Positions 1 to 12,200 are shown, numbered from the stretch's first letter. The stretch is 64,000 nt of DNA from Ophiocordyceps camponoti-saundersi (nom. inval.) (GCA_003339415.1 PDHQ01000059.1:62001-126000); one strand, 5' to 3'. Program-made: numbers and translations. The notes: generated from the letters alone by a model not told the origin.

Positions 1-803
1 GTAGCGTAGCGGATATAGTATAGTTTCTTAGTTAATTACTTAAAAAAGTTAATTACTTATATATAGGAAATACGCTATTTTTATATTTAAGCTAATATAG
101 TAGCGATAAGTTAGTTAACGCTAGTTAAACTTTTAATTATATTAATAATAAGGTTCTCCTTAATAATAAGAAGCTATAAGCTTTAAAGCGGTATATAGCT
201 AGCGGCTACTTATATAACTTAATTAGTATAAATATTATTATAACGCGTAATAGCGCGTATCTCTTTAATATACTAAATTATATTTTTCTACTACGCTTAT
301 TAGTATAGAACTTATTACGAACTTAATATAACTTTAATATTACTTACTATTTAAATATTATAATTAAAGCTTAGCTAGTAAGTAACTTTAACTATAGCGT
401 AGATAGCTTCGGCTATAGCGGGATTATTAATTAGCTAATATTTAGTATAATTATTCGCGTATTTAATATAAGCTATACTTAGATAATCTACCTTAGTTAT
501 TAGTAAATACGGATATATACTAGGGCTAAGTACTTATTTCTTTATATTTAATAAAAGTCCTTAAAGCTAATAAGCGTACTAATATACCCCGCGTAAAATA
601 CCGCTTAAGGAAAGTTAAGTTTAGCGAATATTTTACTTTAGTATAAGTTAGCTACGAACTAGTTACGCGCGCTAAGAATAACTTATATAGTTAAAATTAC
701 TAAAAAAATAATAAAATAATAACGGCCCGCTTATATTAGTAAAAATAACCCCCCCCCTCCTTTATATATTTTTAAGCTTTAAGTTACTAATTTATAAAAA
801 CTA

Positions 804-840
804 ATTTCCTAATTAGGAAAGCTTCCTAATTAGGAAAGCT
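804..840. repeat. Palindromic 16-mer, two tandem copies
   Basis: The palindrome TTTCCTAATTAGGAAA occurs once and is followed directly by a near copy, separated by GC. The same pair is present in E2 near 61,405-61,440. A single copy of the same palindrome lies in the leader of Gypsy A1 at about 39,682. It could be a protein-binding site or a hairpin; the sequence alone does not decide. Confidence 0.6.
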
Positions 841-849
841 TAAAAAAAA

Positions 850-970
850 GGTATATACCTAAGTATATACCGTATATAGAGGAGGTATATAGCTATATAC
901 CTAAGAGTTAAGTAATATATACCTAAAAGCTAGGGAGGTATATATCGGTATATATAAGTAATATATACCG
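850..970. repeat. Cluster of GGTATATACC-type palindromes in the LINE E 3' region
   Basis: Several copies of GGTATATA or TATATACC follow each other over about 120 bases, often in opposed orientation, so the transcript could fold into hairpins. The corresponding region of E2 (about 61,270-61,395) has the same arrangement, so it belongs to the element and is not local noise. Confidence 0.55.
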
Positions 971-1114
971 CTACTATTATTATCTTTTCCTTATCTTATC
1001 TATCTTTCCTTATCTTTCCTTACGTTATATAATATTATTATAACTAATAGTTATTTTTTTTATATATATAGAGCGCCTAGCCCGGCCCCGAGCCGGACGC
1101 GGTCCTACTATATA

Positions 1115-1153
1115 GCGGGGGGTTTTACCTCTTTTAGGAGGGTTTTTCCTACT
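1115..1153 (+). other. Terminal structured motif shared by LINE C, LINE E and element F
   Basis: The form is a G-run, TTTT, a short hairpin (CCTC, TTTTAG loop, GAGG), then TTTTTCC. It sits about 50-90 bases before the microsatellite tail. The same layout is at 13352-13392 (C1), the reverse strand of 29295-29335 (C2), the reverse strand of 61090-61131 (E2), and near 3029, 9465 and 16198 (F1-F3). In C1 the stem is CCCT/AGGG, so base pairs change while pairing is kept. Confidence 0.6.
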
Positions 1154-1272
1154 CGACTTACTGCCGAGGTTCTAGCAGCTACTTCTATAGCTTTTAAAGT
1201 ACTATAATAATAATAATAATAATAACTTTAAGCTTTTAATAATTTAACTTACTAGCTTTAGTTTAAATAGTA

Positions 1273-3137
1273 TTAACTTTTATATATTTTATAAACTCCG
1301 CGCTTATAGTAACGTAAATATAAACTTCTTATTTTTATATTATAAGCGGACTCCGCTCCCTTTATTACTTTATAATAATAGCGAGCCGCGCTTAAAATAA
1401 CTTTAAGGGGGAGGGCAATATTATATAAATTAATTATAACCGTAAAAACTTTTTACTTAAAATATAGCTTTACTTTAAATTATAATAATCTTAAATTTAA
1501 GAGTTTATTATACTTATTATTTTATTAAAAGCTAAAGTAAATATTAATAAAATTATTTTAAAAGATATTTTTACTTTTATATAAGTAATTATTAAATAAA
1601 TAGCGGAGTTTAAAAAAGTTTAAGGAGGCGCCTTTTTTTAATTTTATTAATTAGTAATATCTTCTTAGCTATTATAGCTATAATTTCCTCTCTTTTTTAT
1701 AACTTTAAGAGAAGCGGAACTTTTTTAATATAAGCTATAATTATAGCTAAAGCGCTAAAGAAAACTATTAAAAAATAAATTCCTAAATAATATAAGTAAT
1801 AGCTTATAATTCGCTTTAACTTTATCGCTATTTTACTTTAAGTTTAAAGCTTTAAAATAATTATAATAAATATTAACTATAAACTTTATAAGTAAAGCTA
1901 AGCTTTTATTATAAGGAAATTACTTAGTAGCGATATTATAATAATATTTTAAAATAATATTTATAAGCTTTAATTTAATTTAAAATAACTTTATATTATT
2001 TTTTTAAAAAAAGTATATTTAATTAGTAAAAATTATATTTTTATTATAAAAAAATATTAGCGTAAAGTTTATAATAAAGTAATAAGGAAGCTTTTTAAAA
2101 AAAATTAAATTATTAAATAAAGTTTTAATAATATAATTATATATAAAAAGATATTATTTTAAAACTTAGTAAAATTCTTTAATAATTATTATTAATAATA
2201 TAGTAAATATAAATTAAATTTATAATAAAAGTATAATAATATAAATAAAAATTTTTAATATTAAATTATAAATATTAAAAATTTAATTTTAATAATATTT
2301 TAAATATTATTAATTTAAATATATTACTAAATATTATATAATAAAGATATAATATAATAAATATTTTATTATTTTATATATAAAGGGCGAGTTTACTTAC
2401 TTTATATTTTATAAGAAAAAACTATATTATTATTATTTTTATTAAAAGTTTTACCTTAAATAAAGTTAATTTTATTTTAAAATAAAAGCGGTATAAGATT
2501 AAACAAAAAATATATATATTACCTAACTTTAAAAGTTTATAAACCGGAATTTTATATATATTACCTCTCTTCCCCTCTTAGTGCTAACTAAAACCTAATA
2601 ATAGCTAGGGTAAAAACGCTAGAAAGCGAATATAATAATACCTCTTTCTCTAACTCTAACTTTATATTTATTTATAGCTTTATTATAATAATCTAGCTAT
2701 TTTTTAAGATTAGCTATTATAAAGTTTATTATAAAATAGTAAAACTTTTATATATATTTAAGCTATACTAATAAGGCTTCGATAAATTAGATTATTAAGG
2801 CTATTTTAATTAAATATAAAGATTTAGTTTATAGCGATAATAATAGCTAAAAGGATAAGTAAGCTATATAAACTCTATATTAAACTTAGTTTATATATAT
2901 TCTTACTACCGCGGAGTCTATTTTAGGGGAAATATTAGCTTTTAAATTATTAGTTAATACTTAACTTATTAAATATATAGAATATTAAGTATAGGCGGGG
3001 TCTAACTTAAAGGTAAAGTAATACTTAAGGGGAGGATTTTATTTAAAGTTTTCTAGTTTTTCCCCCTTTTAGAATATATATAGGATAGTTCTAAGCTATA
3101 TAAAGTATACTAGTATATAAATTATTATTATTATTAA
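1273..3137 (+). mobile_element. Element F1, 1.86-kb short LINE-like element
   Basis: First of three copies (F2 at 7704, F3 at 14439) with the same start and end, so each looks full length. The right end has an ATT-type microsatellite, and F2 and F3 are flanked by 13-15 bp direct repeats; both are typical of target-primed reverse transcription. The last 100 bases carry the motif shared with LINEs C and E. No reverse transcriptase is recognisable. One plus-strand frame over the last 300 bases is interrupted only by TAA/TAG and may be a decayed short ORF of unknown function. F1 lies between E1 and the D remnant; its own TSD is not clear. Confidence 0.65.
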
Positions 3138-4199
3138 TATATATTAAAAATTCTTAATAAAGTATTATATTTTATTTAAGTTATAATTATATTAAGAAAC
3201 TTAATATTTTAATTAATAATATTATTTTATAATATAAAATTAAAGGATTTAGTTAACTTTTTATTTTAATATATTATTAATATTTTTTAATTTAATAAGG
3301 GGTATTTTTTAGCTAAGTAAAAAATTTATAATAGCTTTATAAAAATAATTAATATAAAATAAATTTATTATCTAATAGCTATTTAATAAGTTAAAAATAT
3401 AGCTATATTTTTATTTTTTAAAAATTATAAAAAAACCTAATTATTATATATTAAGTTTAGTTATAAATATAATTATTATAAAACTCTTATAGCTAAGAAA
3501 TACCTAATTATTATTATATATTAGTATTTATAAGGATTTTTTTTAAAATATTTTATAGTAATTTTTAAGGATTTCTAATTATAATTATATAACTTGTAAA
3601 AACCTTCTTATAAAATTATATAAAAAGACCTTAGAGGGAAATTATTAAAAAATATAACTATTTCCTTATTAGGATTTTATTATACCTTTTCTTATCTTTA
3701 TTAGTATATACTTTTATATATTTTACTAAGATTTTACCTATAAAAGTTTCTCCTCTTTTCTTTCTTTTCTCCTTAGCTTAAAGTTTTTATTTATAATACT
3801 AATATTATTATTTACTTAATATAGCTAAGCTATAATATTATTTTAAGCTTAATTTTTATTAATAAGTAATTAATAAATATATACTAAACTTTTATATTCT
3901 TATATAAAATAGAAAAGAACTTATATATAATTAAAACTTAGATTATAACTAGCTTTAAGATATATATTTAAAGCTCTTAACTAGACTCTTAGGTAATTAA
4001 AAAAACTCGCCTTAGAGACGCTTAACCTTATAATAAAATAAAGTTTTAATAAAAACTAAACTATAATTATAACTACTTTTTTATAAAATATAGCTAATAT
4101 AACTATATTATAAAAGTTATATATAAAGATAATATAATTATAAGTATTAATTATAAACCTTTAAAGTTAATTAATTTAAAAAAATTAAAATTAAAACCT
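3138..4199. other. AT-rich stretch upstream of the D gag, no gene seen
   Basis: About 1 kb of strongly AT-rich sequence without a recognisable coding frame. By position it should contain the LTR and leader of element D, whose gag follows. No second copy of this stretch is present in the window, so LTR edges cannot be drawn. Confidence 0.4.
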
Positions 4200-5110
4200 A
4201 AATATAGAAAAGACTTATTAAGAAATATTAACCGCGTTTAGGATAAGTAAAAAGATATTTATCTTAACTAAAAAAGCTACTTAAAATACTTTTACGCTAA
4301 TTACCTTAGTAAGATAGCCGAACCCCTTTTACTTTAATTTTATAAAAGTTCGCTATAAAAAAGTAAGTAAGTTTTTAAGTAAAAAAAAGGATTTTAATAC
4401 TTTTTTTATAAATTTAGAAAATAAGATAAAGTCTAATAAGATAACCTTTTATAATAAGTAAAATAAAATAAATATTTTATTTTATATTTTAGAAAAAAAA
4501 GCTTATAAATTATTAAAAACTTAGTATAATTTAAAAAAATAACTTTTTTCTAAACTAGCTAAAATAGTTTAATATTTAAAGTTTATATATACTTATAAAA
4601 ATCCGACTAAATTTATAAAAGCTATAAACTAGCTTTATAAACTAAACTTCTCCCTAACTAATAAGTAAAAAATCTAAGAGTTCCTTACTAAGTTTAACTA
4701 CCTTATAGCTAAAACTTAAGTTTCCTTAGCTTAGATTAAGTATATATTATAAGATTATTTACCTGCTAACTTTAATATAAGCTTTTTTATTAAGGCTAAA
4801 AACTTATATATAATATATAAGGAATTTTATAAGTATATAAAAAACGTTATATTTTATTAAAAAAAGTTTACTTATTAAAAAGCTATATAAAAAGCTTATT
4901 AAAGTAATAAGACTATACTAATAATATAAAAGAAAAAGATTATAATTATAACCTTATATTAAAAAAGCTAGCTTTTAAGTAAAAATAAAAAGAAAGTTTA
5001 TTAGGAAAATAGTACTTATTTTATTTATAAAAAGAAAAGCTATATAGCTAAGGATTACCTTAACTAATAAAAAATAAAAAAAGTTTATAAAATTTAAACG
5101 CCCCCGCTTA
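4200..5110 (+). pseudogene. Gag of a Gypsy-like element (family D), RIP-broken
   Basis: A plus-strand frame, stopped only by TAA/TAG, reads as a retrotransposon Gag ending in a nucleic-acid-binding zinc knuckle. The knuckle is at 5017-5058 with spacing X2-X4-X4 (Cys-Cys-His-Cys expected). All four ligand positions are now Tyr, which is what RIP gives from TGT/TGC (Cys) and CAT/CAC (His). Upstream helical, lysine-rich sequence fits the capsid part. Gag would package element RNA in a particle. The frame is cut off at 5171 by insertion of B2, and the expected protease resumes at 19446. The family assignment (Gypsy rather than Copia) rests on the protease part and is moderate. Confidence 0.55.
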
Positions 5111-5171
5111 ATTTTATTTAATTAAATAACTCTAATTTAGGAAAAAAGTTAGTAATAATTTTAAAACTATC

Positions 5172-5176
5172 GTATA
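5172..5176. repeat. Target-site duplication of B2 (left; partner 19441-19445)
   Basis: GTATA immediately precedes the 5' LTR, and the same GTATA follows the 3' LTR at 19441-19445. Five bases is the usual duplication for LTR retrotransposon integrases. It shows that D sequence on both sides was once continuous. Confidence 0.8.
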
Positions 5177-5425
5177 TATAAGAGATTTAGGCTATGCTTA
5201 AATAGCTAAGTTATATAAGGGTGCTTAGTTAAGTCCGCGCGTATAATAAGCGTAAAGTATATATAAGTATATATAATTAGTTAGCGCCGCGCGCGGGCCG
5301 CGCGCGGGCTATATATAAATTATAACCTTAAGTATATATATTATATATACCTTACAACCTCCTAAGTTAATTTATATTAATAAAGTTAGCTTTATATAAG
5401 AGTATTAAAATATCGGACTTTAATA
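5177..5425 (+). repeat. 5' LTR of B2
   Basis: 249 bp, matching the LTRs at 19192, 21032, 27712 and (reversed) 59589. In B1 the ends form the inverted pair TATAAAGG/CCTTTATA, that is TGTAAAGG/CCTTTACA before RIP. The middle holds an unusually GC-rich alternating CG block (about 5281-5308) in an otherwise AT-rich region. Confidence 0.88.
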
Positions 5426-7703
5426 GTAAATTAACTTTAATTATAAATAATATTAATATTAAATAAGCTATTATTACTTAGCTTTTAAAGTAATAAGCTA
5501 TAATTATAAAATTATAAAACCTTATATACTAATAGTATAAGTTTATATAGCTACTTAAATAATAGTAATTATATCCTTATTATAAGCCGCTACTAATTAG
5601 GTTTTTATTTAATAATAATAAGAATCTTTTTCTAATATAGCGCTCTTTTATATCTTATAAGCTATAAGTAAATTAAGCTTTTATTAGTAACGCTTATAAT
5701 TAATAAGAATTTCTATATTAATACTTTTCTTTTATAGTTTAAGCTAAGGTAGCCTTATTTTTTAAAAAGGGCGGTAAATATAAATATAACCTTAATTACT
5801 TTTTAAGCTACCTTAATATTATATTCGCTAACTTATATTAGCGCTAGACTATTATAATAGAATTAAAGCACCTTATATAAGGTATTTTTTAAGTTTTTCT
5901 TTAACTTCCTTATTTACTTTAAAGCTAAGCTTACTTTAATAAATAATATTAAATAAGCTAATAAAATTAAAATTATATACCTTTATTATATTTTTACCCT
6001 AGCTTTTTACTAATATTATATAAAATATAATATCCCCCTAACTAAGTATATTATTATTATTATATAAATCTATGCTATTATTATAGATATTAAGTTATTT
6101 TACTTTAAAAATAAGAGCTAAGTATTTTTATTTTATATTCTTAAGCTATTTTTAAATACTCCGGTAACTAATATATACTAAACCGGCACTTAGCTATATT
6201 TTTATAAGCGCGGCGGTCCTCCCTCTCGCGGCTAGTTTAGCTATAATAATAAAAACTATTACTAAGCAGCCTAAGTTAAAAATAAAAAAATCGTAAAATA
6301 ATATATTAATAGCTATTACTTTTATTATAATAATATTAGCTATTTCTCGCGTAAGTATAAACTTAACCTTTTACTTTTAATATCTTTAGTTTATTTTACT
6401 AATATTATAAAAAAAGAGGAGAACCTTACTTTAAATTAAGGAAATAAGTTCCTTTTTTATAATAAGTCTCTTATAAGGGGAGGACTTATATAATATTATA
6501 GCTTATAAAATATTAAATAATTATTTTATAAATATTAGTTAGAATATAAACTTACCTCCTCTTTTTTTACTTATATTTATAAATTCTATATTTTTTATTA
6601 TTATATAAGTAAATAATAGCTATAATAACTATATTATTATAAGCGAATCTTTTATTTAGCACTATTAGCTTAAGTAAATTCCTCTTTTTTACTTATAAAT
6701 AATTTATATTATAATATAAATATATTATTAATAATATATATTTTAAGCTATATTTATTTATCCGCTATTTTATTCGCTTTATAGCTAATATTAATTATTA
6801 ATAATTACTTATTATAATATATTTAATTTTAAACTTTACTTAAAATTAAATTTTTAGCTTTTCTTAAATAGCATATAATAATATTTTACTATATTCTAAT
6901 AAGCGGGAAATTATAATATACTTTATTAGTAACTTAATTATCCTTTATTTTAAATTTTAATAAGTTAACTACTTTATTATAGCTATTTTTAGCTTTATTT
7001 TCGTAGCTTTTATTTAATATAAATCTTAGTAATAAATAAGCTATTAGTTCCTTATTATTAATTTATAAAATATTTTTTATATCTTATATATTATTATATC
7101 CTCCTTAATTAGAACCCTTTTATTACTTTTTAAAATATTAGATTTTACTAACTTTTTTAATAAGAAGAAGGTAAATATCCTACCTTTTTATTATAATAAT
7201 TATAATTATTATATCTAGCTTTACTAATAGCTTAATAACTTCTTACCTTTTTTACCTTAAAGGCTACTTTATAATATACTTTATAAATATCTTCTTAAAG
7301 TTTATAAATAAATTACTAACTTAATAAATAAAGAGTAGATTTACGCTAGCTTTTTATCCGCCGCCGCCTTTATTTTACTTACTAAGAAGCTTTATAATAA
7401 GTAGCGTTTTTATATTAACTATTATACTTTAAATAAAGTAATAAAGTAAGACTAATATCCTCTTCCTTTTATTAAGGAGATACTTTATAGCCTTTTTAGC
7501 GCTTATTAGTTTATAAAGCTTAACATTTACGCTATTTTTTATAAGCTATATATTATAAAAGGTAATAAATACTTAATTATTTTCTATATATAGTTTAGCT
7601 TTTTAAGTACTTTATTTACTTTTTTAATCTTATAAGTATATTTATTATATTAATATTACTTTAAATATTTCCTTAAAAAACTTTATTATAATATACTTAA
7701 ATA
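5426..7703 (+). pseudogene. B2 gag to reverse transcriptase, first segment
   Basis: Aligns by eye with B1 21282-23575. The first part is the gag region by position; the last ~400 bases are the reverse transcriptase palm up to the catalytic loop. Nearly every Gln and Trp codon has become a stop. The segment ends inside the triplets of the YLDD-type active-site motif, where F2 inserted; the 15-bp TSD of F2 (7689-7703 and 9570-9584) spans those codons. Confidence 0.75.
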
Positions 7704-9569
7704 TAATATAACTTTTATATATTTTATAAACTTTACGCTTATAATAATATAAATACGGACCTTTTATTTTTATATTATAAATAAACTCCGCTCCCTTTAT
7801 TACCTTATAATAATAGTAAGCCGCGCTTAGAGTAACTCTAAGGGGAGAGTAATACTATATAAGTTAATTATAACCGCGAAAATTTTTTACTTAAAATATA
7901 ACTTTATTTTAAATTATAGTAATTTTAAACTTAAAAGTTTATTATATTTATTACCTTATTAGAAGCTAAGGTAAATATTAATAAGATTATTTTAGAAAAT
8001 ATTTTTATTTTTATATAAATAATTATTAAATAAGTAGCGGAGTTTAAAAAAGTCTAAGGAGGCGCCCCCTTTACTCTAACTTTATTAGTTAGTAATATCT
8101 CCTCGGCTATTATAGCTATAATTTTCTTTTTCTTTATAGCTTTAAGGGGAGCGGAACTTTTTTAATATAAGCTATAATTATAGCTAAAGCGCTAAAGAAA
8201 ATTATTAAAAAATAAATTCCTAAGTAATATAAATAATAGCTTATAATTTATTTTAACTTTATTACTATTTTATTTTAAATTTAAAGCCTTAAAATAATTA
8301 TAATAAATATTAATTATAAACTTTATAAGTAAAGTTAAGCTTTTATAATAAAAAGCTACTTAGCGGTAATATTATAATAATATTTTAAAATATTATTTAT
8401 AAGCTTTAATTTAATTTAAAATAGCTTTATATTATTTTTAGAGAAAAAGTATACTTAATTAATAAAGGTTATATTTTTATTATAAAAAGAATACTAATAT
8501 AAGCTTTATAATAAAATAATAAGGAAGCTTTTTAAAAAAAATTAAGTTATTAAATAAAGTTTTAATAATATAATTATATATAAAAAATATTATTTTAAAA
8601 CTTAGCGAAGTTTTTTAATAATTATTATTAATAGTATAGTAAATATAAACTAGATTTATAATAAAAGTATAATAATATAAGTAAAAATCTTTAACGCTAA
8701 ATTATATATATTAAAAGTTTAATTTTAATAATATTTAAAATATTATTAACTTAAATATATTACTAAATATTATATAATAAAGCTATAATATAATAAATAT
8801 TTTACCGCTTTATATATAAAAGGTAAATTTACTTATTTTATAGCTTATAAAAAAAGATTATATTATTATTTTTTTATTAAAAGTTTTATTTTAAATAAAG
8901 TTAACTTTACCTTAAGATAAAAGCAGTATAAGATTAAGCGAAAAATATATACGCTACTTAACCTTAAAAGTTTATAAATTTAAATTCCGTATATATTACC
9001 CCTCCTCCCCTTTTAGCGCTTACCGGAAACTAATAATAGCTAGGGCGGAAACGTTAAAAAGTAAATATAATAATACCTCTTTTTTTTAACTTTAACTCTG
9101 CACTTATTTATAGCTTTATTATAATAATCTAACTATTTTTTAAGATTAGCTATTATAAGGTTTATTATATAATAATAGAATTTTTATATATTCCTAAGCT
9201 ATATTAAAAAGGCTTTAATTAATTAAATTATTAAAGCTATTTTAATTAAATATAAGGATTTAATTTATAGCGATAATAATAGCTAAAAAGATAAGTAAGC
9301 TATATAGATTTTATACTAAACTTAGTTTATATATACTCTTATTATTATAAAGTCCGCTTTAAGGGAAATATTATCTTTTAAATTATTAGTTAATATTTAA
9401 TTTATTAAATATATAAAGTATTAGGTATAAGCGGGGTTTAACTTAAAGCTAAGGTAACGCTTAAAAGGGGGGGTTTACTTTAAGCTTTTTAGTTTTTCCC
9501 TCTTTTAGAATATATATAAGATAGTTTTAAGCTATATAAAGTATATTAGTATATAAATATTATTATTAT
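7704..9569 (+). mobile_element. Element F2, inserted in the B2 reverse transcriptase
   Basis: 1,866 bp, second copy of the F family. A perfect 15-bp TSD (TAATATACTTAAATA) is at 7689-7703 and 9570-9584. The (ATT)n tail lies next to the right TSD, so the element reads on the plus strand. The terminal motif shared with LINEs C and E is at about 9465-9505. Terminal inverted repeats are absent, arguing against a DNA transposon. A 5'-truncated LINE fragment is also unlikely, because all three F copies start at the same base. Confidence 0.75.
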
Positions 9570-9584
9570 TAATATACTTAAATA

Positions 9585-9843
9585 ATATTTTTATTTACTT
9601 AAGTAGCTTATATTTTAATTATTAGCGTAAGGTATATATTATATTATTATATTTTTACTAAGCTATATTTTTTTTAACTTTAATAAATATAACTTTATTA
9701 TTTATAAAGTTAAGTACTTAAAGTTTATTATTTATATTAGTAAAAAGGTAAGATTAAACCTTATTAAAATCTCCGCTATACTTAAATAAAATATATTAAC
9801 TTATATTTAAAGTATTTATAATTTTTTAAAGTTTACTAACTTT
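9585..9843 (+). pseudogene. B2 reverse transcriptase, segment between F2 and C1
   Basis: Short continuation of the B2 Pol, equivalent to B1 about 23,580-23,850 (end of the reverse transcriptase, start of the connection to RNase H). It is bounded left by the F2 TSD and right by the C1 TSD. Confidence 0.7.
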
Positions 9844-9858
9844 TATTATAATTTTATA

Positions 9859-11115
9859 TTATTAGATTTACGGATAATACTAATATTTTTAGTACTAGGC
9901 GCACCTTTGCTTAGGTCCGCCGCTAGCTTAAATAAGCTTAGAGTATTTACTATAACTAAGTAGCGGAGAATAAAATAACCTTTTAGCTACTTAAAAGTAA
10001 GCTCCTTTACTTTATAAAGGCCCGCTCTACTAATATAACTTTACTAGTCCTTAATAGGAATATTATTTAACTTATATAAGAGGTATATATACTTAAGGTT
10101 TAAATCTATTATAAACTTTAATAGAAGCTATACCTCCGCTACCTTATAAAAAAGCTTACTTATTAATAGCTAGCCTTAACTAAGCTTACCTTATTTATTT
10201 AAGGCTTCTTAATCCTCTAAGTAAGGGAAATTTATACTAAGGTTATTAAGTTTATAATCGCCTTCAGCGCTATAATTTACTCCGCTCTAACCTTACTAGG
10301 CGGGGAACTTAAAAGCCTTATTCTCTAATAGCTAGCTATAACTTAGTTTAAATACTTTTATATTATTTTTAGGGTATATTAAATAACCTTTTTCTATTAT
10401 ATTAAGTTTAAAACCTTTATCTCCTTTATTAATATTTACCTATTTTACTACGCCGCTTATAGCTATTAACTTCTTTATAATAAAAAGCTTATAGCTTATA
10501 TCCGCTTCGCTTTTAAAAAGATTATTATATACCTTCGCTAATATTATAAAAGTTAGCCTTACCTTATTTATATCTTTTTTAAATCTTTCTAATCTTCTTT
10601 TATTACTTAGGTACGGATTTTAGATATTACCTCTTAGTCTCTTAAAACTCTAAAAGCTTATTTTTACGAAGAATAATAACTTTACTAAAACTTTAAGAAA
10701 GGAAGGCTTTAAAAGTATAGCTAGTCCTTTAGATATTTTACTAATAAACCGCCTTAATTAAAACTTAATAATACCTTATAAATTTATTAAAGCTTTTTAA
10801 AATTCCTAAATAGCGCCTTAACTTAGCTTTATAATAATAAAATTAGCTTTAATAAGTTTTTTTATACTTATAATATTTTAATAATTATAACTTTTTATTA
10901 TTTTTATAATAATAAAGAAAATAAAATAATAGCTTACTTTACTTTATATTATAAATTAACTACTTATAAAAGAACGCTCTTATTAATATTTCTTATAAGT
11001 TTAATTTAAAATTATAAGGATTTTAATAAAGCTTTTAACTATAAAGCTATTATAAGCTTTTTTACCTTATAGTTTATCCGCTTATAATATTTTTATTAGT
11101 TTAATTTCTTTTTAT
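9859..11115 (+). pseudogene. LINE C1 ORF2 C-terminal part (end of RT, thumb, zinc-binding tail)
   Basis: One plus-strand frame, interrupted only by TAA/TAG, covers the region. It opens with the polymerase box at 9867-9878, now F-T-D-N where F-x-D-D is expected. It then shows features familiar from fungal LINE ORF2 proteins: an LALTKL-type stretch followed by VREIYTK near 10,170-10,250, a LLGGEL segment near 10,290, and the region equivalent to the AYKATP block of E2 near 10,400. A likely CCHC-type C-terminal zinc-binding region lies about 10,840-11,080, with Cys and His mostly replaced by Tyr. Endonuclease and the N-terminal palm are missing by truncation. Confidence 0.75.
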
Positions 11116-11219
11116 TATTTTATAATATTTAAATATATTAAAATATTTAAATATAAAGTTTAAATATAAAAGTTAATTTTTAATATTTTTATTATATAAT
11201 TACCGCTTTTTATTTACTT

Positions 11220-12200
11220 TATACCCTACTCCGAACTTTACTCCTTATTTTACTTAGCTTTACTTAGCTTACTTAGCTTTCTTATCTTTTTTCCCGCCCT
11301 ACCCTCCGCTTTATCTTTTATACTTAATAATACCTCTAACCCTTATAAGCTTATCTTCTAAGTTATTATTATCGCTCTCCGCTATATATTTTAATATTAT
11401 TAATATAAACTCTATAAGAGATAATTTTAATACTTAAATAAAATCTAGCTTAAGCTTTAACTCCTTCTCCGCCGCCTTCTTAGCTTTTATCTCCCCCGCT
11501 TCCTACTCCTCCTTACCTTTCTTTATATTATTTACTTTTTCCGCTCCGCCCGCCCTCTTAACTTTATTTACCCCCTTCTTATCTTTTTTAATTATTATTT
11601 AGTTTAATTTACTTTTTAATATTAATATAATAAAAATTAATATTTAAGCTATTATTTTATTTTCCGCTTTTAGCTTTATTTTTAATTTTAGCTTTAGTTT
11701 TAGTAAATTTAAGTTAAGAGTATATTAAATTTTAATAATATTTTTTAAAATATACTTAAATTAGTTAATTTTAATATAATCTATTACCTTTTAATTAATA
11801 TTATTTTATATTTAGTTAAGATTATATATTATATTATATATAATAAATTAAAAGTTTTATATTTTTAAGTATATTTTTAATTAAAACTTTTATAAGAATA
11901 ATATAATAAGGTTTTTTAAGCTAATAATAATAATAATAGTTATTATTATTATAAGTACTTTCGCTATTATTATTATTACCTTTTTTACCTTTATTATAAA
12001 CTTTATTATTATTATTATAGCTATTATTATTTAAACTAGCGCTTTTACCTTTACGCTTTTTATTACCGCCTCCGCTTCCTCCTTTATACTTATTATTATT
12101 ATTATTTTTACTTATAATTTAATTATTATATTTATTACCGCCGCTATTATTATTATCGCTCCGCCCCTCTTTTTACCTTTTACTTTACTTATACTAATAT
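11220..12200 (-). other. ORF-like purine-rich sequence antisense to the LINE C 3' region
   Basis: Downstream of ORF2 there are still about 2.3 kb before the tail. Read on the minus strand, 11,620-11,220 gives a Lys/Glu/Ala-rich stretch with few stops, and 12,200-11,920 gives an Asn/Ser/Gly-rich stretch built from AAT/AGC-type triplets. The sister C2 has both parts (plus strand, about 30,490-31,460). No family is recognisable. It may be an antisense gene, a structural repeat, or a purine-rich shadow that survived RIP. Confidence 0.35.

Larger units (their letters stand above)
1..1225 (+). mobile_element. LINE E1, 3' part (runs off the left edge)
   Basis: This is the 3' portion of a non-LTR retrotransposon. 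It matches the reverse complement of about 61,030-62,240 almost end to end, and that second copy (E2) continues into a recognisable LINE ORF2. The right end carries a (TAA)n microsatellite at 1204-1225, which I read as the 3' tail; this sets the strand as plus. Only 3'-terminal sequence is present here, with no catalytic domain visible. Notable parts are an AT-rich stretch with palindromes (804-970), a CpG-rich patch near 1081-1105, and the terminal motif at 1115-1153 shared with families C and F. Confidence 0.7.

Noticed and set aside
1204..1225. Telomeric repeat or chromosome end
   Set aside because: The (TAA)n run is the LINE E tail; there is no TTAGGG-type array.
1273..3137. Element F as a Tc1/mariner or pogo-like DNA transposon (about 1.86 kb)
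   Set aside because: Size fits, but no terminal inverted repeats are visible, TSDs are 13-15 bp and not TA, and one end has a simple-sequence tail.
5281..5308. Rho-independent type terminator (GC-rich hairpin)
   Set aside because: This is a eukaryotic LTR; the palindromic CG block lacks the following T-run and bacterial context.
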